19,902 nucleotides of DNA from JBOGED01 sp050743625 (GTDB lineage Bacteria; Actinomycetota; Nitriliruptoria; Euzebyales; Egibacteraceae). The notes under the pieces were generated by a model. That model saw nothing but the letters and a program-made list of their open reading frames with translations, was not told the origin of the DNA and searched no databases. Numbering within the stretch: the stretch's first letter is position 1; every line of letters begins with the position of its first letter. Where the stretch lies: assembly GCA_050743625.1 (NCBI GenBank), contig JBOGED010000095.1, positions 1-19,902 of the forward strand. The letters are read 5' to 3'. The position numbers and the translations under genes were made by a program. This document shows, piece by piece, positions 14,510-19,902 of the stretch.

Positions 14510-14531
14510 TCGCGGGGGAACTTTCCCGCGA
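14510..14531 (+). terminator. Hairpin after the BTAD regulator
   Basis: TCGCGGG (14510-14516) and CCCGCGA (14525-14531) form a seven-pair stem with an eight-base loop, 24 bases after the regulator's stop and just before the SDR gene. There is no T-tract; it could be a terminator or an attenuator. Confidence 0.4.
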
Positions 14532-14553
14532 ACGCGCCGTGAGAGGAGCTGGC

Positions 14554-15354
14554 ATGACACGTGTACTGGTGACCGGGGCGTCTCGCGGCATCGGGCGCGC
14601 GCTGGTGAGGGAGCTGAGCGGGCGCGGTATGGAGGTGATCGCGAGCGCGCGGCGTGTCGCCGATCTCGCTGACCTTCCCGCCGCCGGTCGGCTCGCGCTC
14701 GACGTCACCTCGACCGAGTCGGTGGCCGCGGCGGTGGGGATGGCGAACCCGGTCGACGTGCTGGTGAACAACGCGGCCGTCAGCGTCGCCGCCACGGTCG
14801 AGGACACCCCCACTGGCGTTGCGCTCCAGATGTTCGACACGAACGTCCTCGGCCCCCTGCGCCTGATCAAGGCGCTCCTGCCCGGGATGCGCGAGCGCGG
14901 CGGCGGCTTGGTGGTGAACGTGTCCTCGGTGGCGGGCAAGGCCGCCTTCCCGATGAACGGCCTGCACGCGGCGAGCAAGCACGCGCTGGAGGCGCTCAGC
15001 GAGGCGCTCTCGGTGGAGGTCTCGCCGTTCGGGATTCGCGTGCTCGTGTTGCAGTTGGGCTCGGTCGCCACCGACATGTACGAGTCCCAGCCGCGGTACG
15101 TCTCCCCGCCTTACGCCGAGATGGACCGCACCCAACAAGCCGGTTTCGCGGCCCACCAGTCCCGGCGAGCCACGCCCGAGCAGGTCGCGGCGACGATCGC
15201 CGACGCGATCGAGGCCCCCGCCAGCCCGCTGCGCGTGCCGGTCGGGCAGGACGCCGCGTGGATGCTCGCCGAGCGCGCCCGGCTCGACGACACCGCGTGG
15301 TCCGCTCGGGTGCGCGAGATGTTCGGCCCCCCGCCGGCGTCGCACGAACATTGA
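14554..15354 (+). CDS. Short-chain dehydrogenase/reductase family protein with His at the catalytic Tyr position
   Basis: A 266-residue classical SDR, a Rossmann-fold NAD(P)-dependent oxidoreductase by family. TGASRGIG (7-14) binds the cofactor. DVTSTES (50-56), NNAAVS (72-77), TNVLGPLRLIKALLP and NVSSVAG with Ser125 are all in place. The active-site motif should be Tyr-x3-Lys, 13 residues after the Ser; here it reads HAASK, so residue 138 is His (CAC) and Lys142 is kept. The enzyme may have altered or lost redox chemistry. The ATG at 14554 has AGAGGAG at 14542-14548; the frame is open five codons earlier without a better ribosome site. It lies alone after the regulator, with a hairpin at its stop. 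Confidence 0.9.
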   Translation: MTRVLVTGASRGIGRALVRELSGRGMEVIASARRVADLADLPAAGRLALDVTSTESVAAAVGMANPVDVLVNNAAVSVAATVEDTPTGVALQMFDTNVLGPLRLIKALLPGMRERGGGLVVNVSSVAGKAAFPMNGLHAASKHALEALSEALSVEVSPFGIRVLVLQLGSVATDMYESQPRYVSPPYAEMDRTQQAGFAAHQSRRATPEQVAATIADAIEAPASPLRVPVGQDAAWMLAERARLDDTAWSARVREMFGPPPASHEH

Positions 15355-15375
15355 GAGTATCGGCGGCCGATGCTC
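15355..15375 (+). terminator. Hairpin directly after the SDR gene
   Basis: GAGTATCG and CGATGCTC form an eight-pair stem with one G-T pair around GCGGC, starting at the base after the stop codon. There is no T-tract. It probably ends the SDR transcript. Confidence 0.45.
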
Positions 15376-15706
15376 GAAGCCCACTGCACCGCCAATGCGC
15401 GGCGGGCTGGACCGCTGCTGCCTTTCACCGAGCGATAACCAGGGGCCGGGTACGACAAGGGCACGCACACCTCCCGCTCCCGCCTGAGGCGGTCATGAGG
15501 GCACCCAGGCGATTGGCTGGCCTCCGCCCCCAGGCCGTGAGTCCCGGTTGGCGAGCCTCTGGCAGGCCCCGCGTACTCTCCGCCAACGAAATGCGCGACA
15601 GCCGGTCACAAGGACGCCGCGCTACTGTTGAGGGACCGTTGAAGCTCCGTTGATGCGCAACGTGTCCTGGATACTCGGGACGCCGAGGGACGGAAGGGCG
15701 GATTGC
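15376..15706. other. Intergenic region upstream of the membrane protein
   Basis: About 330 bp with no supported gene. The only clear structure is the 11-bp-phased direct repeat at 15628-15656. Confidence 0.5.
15628..15656 (+). promoter_or_regulatory. Three 11-bp-phased direct repeats (SARP/BTAD-box-like)
   Basis: TTGAGGG (15628), TTGAAGC (15639) and TTGATGC (15650) repeat every 11 bases, with spacers ACCG and TCCG. SARP-type BTAD regulators are known to bind heptamer direct repeats (TCGAGnn-like) with four-base spacers near the -35. The site lies 50-80 bp upstream of the membrane-protein start at 15707, and a BTAD regulator is encoded about 1.2 kb upstream. Confidence 0.45.
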
Positions 15707-16789
15707 ATGGGCACGACGATCGAGGCCACGCGAGCGCCCGGCCAGTGGCGCTCCGCCGAGCGGGTGCGGCTGCCGAGGCGAGCGGAGGCGGTGACGCTCG
15801 TGCTCTCGCTTTGGCTGATCGTCGGTCTGTTCGTCGACGGCTGGGCGCACATGAACCTCGCTCAGCTCGAGACCTTCTTCACCCCGTGGCACGCGTTGTT
15901 CTACTCGGGCTTCACCGCGGTGGCGGGCTGGATCGGATGGCAGGTGGTGCGCGGCCAAGAGGCGGGCCGGCGCGGCTTGGCGGCGGTCCCCGCCGGGTAC
16001 GGCCTCGGGATCGCGGGTCTCGCGATCTTCGCGGCTGGAGGCGCGGGTGATCTCGCCTGGCACCAGGTGTTCGGCATCGAGCAAGAGCTCGACGCCCTAT
16101 TCAGTCCCACCCACATCATGCTGCTGGCCGGCATGGCGCTGATCGTCACCAGCCCGCTCCGGGCCGCCTGGGCGGCTCCTGACGATCACGACGCGGACCG
16201 GCTGCGCACGTTCTTGCCGGTGGTGTTGTCCCTCGCGCTGTCCACGGCGCTGATCTCGTTCTTTCTCATGTGGACGTCGGCCTTCTTGGACAGCTCGCCG
16301 GTGGTGAGCGCGGCCAGATGGCGGGCTGAGTGGGGTCCTTATCCCGGCGACGGGAGGATGATCGAGCAAGGCCTCACCAGCGTGATCATCACCAACCTGG
16401 TGCTGATCGCGCCCCTGCTCTACCTGATCCGCCGTTGGCTCCCACCGTTCGGCGCGGTCACCGTGCTGTTCTCCTTCGTCGCGGTCCTGACGAGCGCCCT
16501 GGTGGCGTTCGAGATGGCGTGGTCGATCGTGCCCGCCGTCGTCGCCGGGCTCGCCGCTGACCTGCTGATCCGCCGCGTGCGTCCCTCGACGGAGCGGCCG
16601 GCGGCCTACCGGGCGGTGGCGGTATTGGTGCCCGCGATCCTGTGGAGCGTCTACTATCTCACGCTGGGGCTACGCGACCCCATCGTGTGGGTGCCCGAGC
16701 TGTGGAGTGGCACGATCATCTACGCCGCCCTGACCGGCCTCGTCCTCGCGCAGATGATGCTGCCAGTCCGCGCACGCACCCAGGCATAG
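15707..16789 (+). CDS. Multi-pass membrane protein with conserved-looking His motifs, unknown function
   Basis: 360 residues with about nine or ten transmembrane helices. The ATG at 15707 has GGAAGGG at 15692-15698; an upstream in-frame start near 15650 lies inside the direct repeats and is less likely. His residues sit at helix ends in DGWAHMN, FFTPWHALFYSG, GDLAWHQVFGIE and FSPTHIMLLAG. Their spacing recalls heme- or copper-binding membrane proteins, but I know no assigned function; similar unnamed proteins occur in actinobacteria. An external loop (SAARWRAEWGPYPGDGR) follows. It could be a target of the BTAD regulator through the phased repeats upstream. It ends six bases before the -35 of the next gene. 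Confidence 0.78.
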   Translation: MGTTIEATRAPGQWRSAERVRLPRRAEAVTLVLSLWLIVGLFVDGWAHMNLAQLETFFTPWHALFYSGFTAVAGWIGWQVVRGQEAGRRGLAAVPAGYGLGIAGLAIFAAGGAGDLAWHQVFGIEQELDALFSPTHIMLLAGMALIVTSPLRAAWAAPDDHDADRLRTFLPVVLSLALSTALISFFLMWTSAFLDSSPVVSAARWRAEWGPYPGDGRMIEQGLTSVIITNLVLIAPLLYLIRRWLPPFGAVTVLFSFVAVLTSALVAFEMAWSIVPAVVAGLAADLLIRRVRPSTERPAAYRAVAVLVPAILWSVYYLTLGLRDPIVWVPELWSGTIIYAALTGLVLAQMMLPVRARTQA

Positions 16790-16794
16790 GATCC

Positions 16795-16823
16795 TTCAGC
16801 AAGCGATCTATCCCCTATATACT
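16795..16823 (+). promoter_or_regulatory. Promoter of the LamG-like protein gene
   Basis: TTCAGC (16795-16800) as -35, a 17-base spacer, and TATACT (16818-16823) as a strong -10, in an AT-rich patch that stands out from the surroundings. GACAG...CTGTC just downstream could form a small operator or hairpin. Confidence 0.55.
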
Positions 16824-16865
16824 GACAGTTCACGTCATGTCGCTGTCGGCATAAGTGGGGCTGTC

Positions 16866-17528
16866 GTGCGGAGAATCGGGGTCGCTGTCCTTCTGTTGTC
16901 CATCGCGGTGCTCCTCCTGCCCGCCGGCCGCGTCCTCGCTGGCTCTGCGGCCGGCCTCTGGCACATGGAAGACCCCGGGAAGATGGTCGACAGCTCGGGA
17001 CAGGGGAACGACGGGGACACCACGGACATCGAATCTGTCCCTGGCATCGACGGCCGCGGATACCGGTTCAACGGCACGACCTCGTTCGTGGAGGTAGCGT
17101 CCACGGACAGCCTCAACCCTGGCGGCGATGACGTGGAGCTCACCGTGCACATGCGCTTCGACCAGGTGCCGGGCACAGATTTCGACGTGATCCGCAAGGG
17201 GTTGGGCGACACCGAGGGCGGGGAGTACAAGATGCAGGTCGCGCCCACTCGGGATGGCACGGCCGCTCGCGCCAACTGCACCTTCCACGGCTCGAACGAC
17301 GACGGCAAGGTCAGCGGCGACCGAGACGTCGCGGACGGCGCCTGGCACAGCGTGAGATGCATAAAGACCAAGAACGCGATCGAGATCGTCGTAGACGGGG
17401 AGCACACGGTGCAGCGTGTGCAGATCGGCAAGATCTCGAACGACGAGCCCTTGACGGTCGGCGCGAAGTCCTTCCCCGACGACCAGTTCCGCGGCGACAT
17501 GGACGAGGTCTCGGTCCGTATCGGCTGA
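16866..17528 (+). CDS. Secreted LamG-like (concanavalin A-like lectin/glucanase fold) protein
   Basis: 220 residues. The GTG start gives MRRIGVAVLLLSIAVLLLPAG, then RVLAGSAA, a signal peptide of about 25 residues. The mature part opens AGLWHMEDPGKMVDSSGQGN, the typical first strand of LamG/Laminin_G_3 domains, followed by YRFNGTTSFVEV, ELTVHMRFDQ, DGAWHSVRCIKTKNAIEIVVDG and FRGDMDEVSVR, the usual last strand. One domain fills the protein, with two Cys (in ANCTF and VRCIK) that may pair. It is probably exported and binds glycan or a surface ligand; no catalytic residues are recognised. It has its own promoter and is followed at once by the PLP-enzyme gene. Confidence 0.88.
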   Translation: MRRIGVAVLLLSIAVLLLPAGRVLAGSAAGLWHMEDPGKMVDSSGQGNDGDTTDIESVPGIDGRGYRFNGTTSFVEVASTDSLNPGGDDVELTVHMRFDQVPGTDFDVIRKGLGDTEGGEYKMQVAPTRDGTAARANCTFHGSNDDGKVSGDRDVADGAWHSVRCIKTKNAIEIVVDGEHTVQRVQIGKISNDEPLTVGAKSFPDDQFRGDMDEVSVRIG

Positions 17529-17570
17529 GGTTGTGTGCCCGGCCGTCAGGTGGGGCTACGCTCGGCGCCG

Positions 17571-18749
17571 GTGACCATCGACGTCGAGCGCGTGCGGGCG
17601 GACACGCCTGGGTGTCAGCAGGTCGCGCACTTCAACAACGCGGGTGCGGCGCTGATGGCCCGGCCCGTGCTCGACGCGGTGATCAGTCACCTGCGGCTGG
17701 AGGCGCGGATCGGCGGGTACGAGGCGCAGGCCGAGGCCGCCGAGCGCATCGACCACGTGTACACGGGCGTCGCCGCGCTGATCGGCTGCCATCGTCACGA
17801 GGTCGCGTTGGTCGAGAATGCCACCCGCGCGTGGGACATGGCGTTCTACTCCCTGCCGTTCGGCCCCGGCGATCGCATCCTCACCAGCCAGTGCGAGTAC
17901 GTGAGCAACGCGGTCGCCTTCCTCCACGTGGCGCGCCGGACGGGTGCGGCGGTGGAGGTGGTGCCCAACGACGAGCATGGCCAGCTCAGCGTCGACGCCT
18001 TGCGGCGGATGCTCGACGAGCGCGTCAAGCTGATCGCGATCACCTACGTGCCCACCCACGGCGGGCTCGTGAACCCGGCCGCCGAGGTCGGCCGGGTCGC
18101 ACGTGACGCCGGCGTGCGCTACCTCCTCGACGCCTGCCAGGCCGCCGGGCAGCTGCCGCTCGACGTGGCGGAGCTCGGCTGCGACATGCTGACGGCGACG
18201 GCGCGGAAGTACCTGCGGGGACCGAGGGGCACCGGGTTTCTCTACGTGTCCGAGCGCCTGGTCTGGGAGCTCGAGCCGCCCTTCCTCGACCTGCAGTCCG
18301 CGGCCTGGGTCGCCAGCCGAACGTACGAGATTCGCCCAGGCCTGCTCCGGTTCGAGACGTGGGAGTGCGCCGTCGCCGCGAGGATCGGCCTCGGCGTCGC
18401 CATCGACTACGCCCTTGACCTGGGTCTTCACGCGATCGAGCGGCGCGTGACCGCACTCGCCGATCGCGTGCGGGCGCAGCTGGCCACGGTGCCCGGCGTG
18501 GTGGTGCGCGATCAGGGCGTGCGGCGGTGCGGCATCGTCACGTTCACGGTTGAGGGTGTCGCCTCCGCCGAGGTCGCCGCCGTGCTGCACGAGCGTGGCG
18601 TCAACGTGTCGGTCGCGCGCGCCGAGTTCGCGAGGTTCGACTTCGAGGCGCGAGGCTTACCCGACCTGGTCCGCGCCTCCGTCCATTACTACAACACCGA
18701 GGCTGAGGTCGACCGCCTGTGCGACGCTGTCGCCGGTGTGCAACTCTAA
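17571..18749 (+). CDS. Aminotransferase class V-fold PLP-dependent enzyme
   Basis: A 392-residue fold-type I PLP enzyme. DVERVRADTPGCQQVAHFNN opens the family. ENATRAWDMAFYSLPF holds the phosphate-binding loop, YLLDACQAAGQ has the Asp (187) that pairs with the PLP nitrogen, and TATARKYLRGPRGTGFLYV has the Schiff-base Lys213. This is the desulfurase/isopenicillin-N-epimerase/EgtE superfamily; the RK-LRGPRG motif is of the type seen in EgtE-like C-S lyases and epimerases, but the substrate is not evident. No accessory sulfur or ergothioneine gene is nearby. GTG at 17571 is chosen because likeness starts there; GTG at 17535, near a GAGG, is an alternative adding 12 residues. It probably shares a transcript with the LamG gene. 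Confidence 0.9.
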   Translation: MTIDVERVRADTPGCQQVAHFNNAGAALMARPVLDAVISHLRLEARIGGYEAQAEAAERIDHVYTGVAALIGCHRHEVALVENATRAWDMAFYSLPFGPGDRILTSQCEYVSNAVAFLHVARRTGAAVEVVPNDEHGQLSVDALRRMLDERVKLIAITYVPTHGGLVNPAAEVGRVARDAGVRYLLDACQAAGQLPLDVAELGCDMLTATARKYLRGPRGTGFLYVSERLVWELEPPFLDLQSAAWVASRTYEIRPGLLRFETWECAVAARIGLGVAIDYALDLGLHAIERRVTALADRVRAQLATVPGVVVRDQGVRRCGIVTFTVEGVASAEVAAVLHERGVNVSVARAEFARFDFEARGLPDLVRASVHYYNTEAEVDRLCDAVAGVQL

Positions 18750-18764
18750 GGTTGCACTAACGGG

Positions 18765-19085
18765 GCGCCGGAGGCGCCCACCGAGCGCGTGTGGGAAGCG
18801 CACGGCACGGGCTACGCGCGCGTCGAGGGGGTGGAATATCCGCGGCTCTTCTCCTTCCGCTGGGCGCTCTCAGCGGGCGAGCAGCCGGGTGAGGGCAACT
18901 GGACACTGGTCGAGTTCACCCTTGTTCCCGATGGCTCCGGCACGCGGCTTCGGGTCGTTGAGAGCGGCTTCGGCGACTTGAACGTGCCGGACGACGAGAA
19001 GATCAGGCACGCGAAGGAAAACACCGAAGGTTGGGCCGCCGAGCTCGATGAGCTCAAGCGTTATCTCCAGCGGATCGCGATGTGA
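18765..19085 (+). pseudogene. SRPBCC/AHSA1-family gene with internal deletion and lost start
   Basis: In the frame following the PLP-enzyme stop one reads APEAPTERVWEA, the first strand of AHSA1-like proteins (usually APxERVWEALTDP). The text then jumps to HGTGYARVEGVEYPRLFSFR, GNWTLVEFTLVPDGSGTRL, RVVESGF and ENTEGWAAELDELKRYLQR, the middle and end of the same domain. Roughly 35-50 residues between are missing, apparently joined at WEA. No ATG precedes it; GTG at 18789 could start a 98-residue product. AHSA1-like genes next to ArsR regulators are common, and this one runs into the ArsR gene with a TGATG overlap. Loss of the N-terminal half of the cavity should abolish ligand binding. Confidence 0.7.
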
Positions 19086-19417
19086 TGGAGGCGCTGGTCG
19101 ACGGGGACGCCCAGGTATTCGCGGCGCTGGGCGACGCGACCCGACGGCGTCTCCTCGACCTGCTCGCCCTCCACGGAGAGGCGACGGCCACCACGTTGGC
19201 CACGCAGATGCCGATCAGTCGGCAAGCGGTCGTGAAGCATCTCGGGACGCTGGACCGCGCGGGCCTGGTCCGCGGCCGCCGCCGCGCGAACGAGGTGAGG
19301 TACTCCGTGTGCCCCGACCGGCTTGAGGCCGCCGCGCGGCGAATGGCGCGAATCGCATCGGATTGGGAGTCCCGACTCGCGGCAATCAAGCGCATCGCCG
19401 AAGAGCTGACAGAATAA
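19085..19417 (+). CDS. ArsR/SmtB-family winged-helix repressor
   Basis: A 110-residue DNA-binding protein. VFAALGDATRRRLLDLLALH is the classic ArsR start; ATATTLATQMPISRQAVVKHL is the helix-turn-helix and RAGLVRGRRRANEVRYSV the wing. There is no Cys/His metal site of the ArsR or SmtB kind, as in the branch associated with SRPBCC genes, so it senses something other than metal or none at all. ATG at 19085 overlaps the SRPBCC stop; GTG at 19082 is an alternative. The usual order is regulator first, then SRPBCC; here it is reversed. Its operator is not evident. Confidence 0.9.
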   Translation: MEALVDGDAQVFAALGDATRRRLLDLLALHGEATATTLATQMPISRQAVVKHLGTLDRAGLVRGRRRANEVRYSVCPDRLEAAARRMARIASDWESRLAAIKRIAEELTE

Positions 19418-19519
19418 ACCCGATTGGCTGAAAGTGCAGTAACCATCGCCCCTGGTGCGGCGTCTTCTCGATCAACGAAACAAACGAAGACCAACCACCT
19501 ACGGAAAGGGCGATTTGCT

Positions 19520-19902
19520 ATGGCCACTCAGATGTTGCTAAAAGATGAGGCTTCTGAGGTTGACTCCCGACCGCTGTGGCACAAACGGCGGTTCTTGCTC
19601 CCGGTGATCGCCGTGCTGGCGTTCACGCTGGGGACCATGCGCAATGGCGACCAGTCCATCGAGGACCGTGCGCAACAGGCGGAGCTGCGCGTCGCACAGC
19701 TAGAGGCCTCGCTCGACGCCGCGCAAGCCCGCGCGGAGCTTGCCGAGGATGAGCTGGCGCGCCTCCCTCAAGAGCGAGACGCGACCGAGGCGCGGCTGGA
19801 GGCCACAGCCGCCGAGGCGCCGCCGGCCCCGAGATCCGTGACCGCGCCAAAGCCGGACCCCGAGCCAGCGGCCGCGCCCGCGCCGTCCCCGAAGCCCGCC
19901 CC
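19520..19902 (+). CDS. Membrane-anchored coiled-coil, Pro/Ala-rich protein (partial, runs off the right edge)
   Basis: ATG at 19520 with GGAAAGG ten bases upstream; the frame stays open to the window end (127 codons). Residues 1-23 are polar (MATQMLLKDEASEVDSRPLW). Then comes a membrane helix (FLLPVIAVLAFTLGT, about 25-39), a heptad-like coiled coil (IEDRAQQAELRVAQLEASLD and LAEDELARLPQERDATEARL, about 45-92), and a Pro/Ala-rich linker (PKPDPEPAAAPAPSPKPA). The layout is of a type II membrane protein exposing a C-terminal domain outside the cell; that domain is not in the window, so function cannot be given. Confidence 0.78.
   Translation, partial: MATQMLLKDEASEVDSRPLWHKRRFLLPVIAVLAFTLGTMRNGDQSIEDRAQQAELRVAQLEASLDAAQARAELAEDELARLPQERDATEARLEATAAEAPPAPRSVTAPKPDPEPAAAPAPSPKPA

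Noticed and set aside
19470..19505. GTCTTC...GAAGAC hairpin after the ArsR gene
   Set aside because: Six pairs with an 18-base loop and no T-tract is too weak to call a terminator.

Overview
The window is GC-rich, densely coded DNA from the chromosome of an actinobacterium or a close relative. The GC-rich third codon positions, frequent GTG/TTG starts, ATGA stop/start overlaps, the AfsR/BTAD-type regulator and the LuxR-like ATPase domains fit this. I cannot place it in a genus. No tRNA, rRNA, CRISPR array, prophage or intact insertion sequence was seen.

Left part (1-8942): a divergent 4'-phosphopantetheinyl transferase fragment leaves the window at base 1. A superoxide dismutase (sodA) overlaps a small Clp-N-domain gene. 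Convergent to these are hypB and hypA (nickel insertion for [NiFe] hydrogenase), divergent from a peptide deformylase (def). A frameshifted orphan YefM-like antitoxin follows. Then comes a complete five-gene ABC importer operon of the nickel/peptide family (binding protein, two permeases, two ATPases), whose sequence details resemble the nickel/metallophore branch. SOD, HypAB and a nickel-type importer together suggest a nickel-homeostasis region. Direct-repeat motifs of the form TTGCGA-N5-TTGCnn lie upstream of sodA, of hypA, in weaker form at the importer promoter, and upstream of an uncharacterised gene at 9454-10011. They resemble the Nur box known from Streptomyces, where the Nur repressor controls an SOD gene and a nik operon. 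This is a hypothesis from reading by eye.

Inside the importer operon an approximately 80-bp repeat occurs twice in opposite orientation (5301-5381 and 6386-6465), exactly bracketing the first permease gene. Its second copy sits in a segment bounded by 22-bp direct repeats that duplicate the ribosome binding site and start of the next gene. A 44-bp perfect palindrome near the left end (148-191) has a degenerate second copy at 9179-9220, so the region between the two copies may have a mobile-element history.

Middle (8943-11297): mostly non-coding sequence around the second palindrome, an unrecognised 185-residue protein, and two small membrane proteins, one of them DUF2269-like.

Right part (11359-19902): a large BTAD/AAA/TPR transcriptional regulator with a single-base frameshift near its end; an SDR-family protein whose catalytic Tyr appears as His; a multi-pass membrane protein with conserved-looking His motifs, preceded by three 11-bp-phased TTGAnnn repeats that resemble a SARP/BTAD binding site; a secreted LamG-like protein with a good promoter; a class V PLP enzyme; an SRPBCC/AHSA1 gene with an apparent internal deletion, overlapping an ArsR-type regulator; and the start of a membrane-anchored coiled-coil, Pro/Ala-rich protein cut by the window end. 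Several genes here (antitoxin, BTAD regulator tail, SRPBCC) show decay or possible assembly errors.
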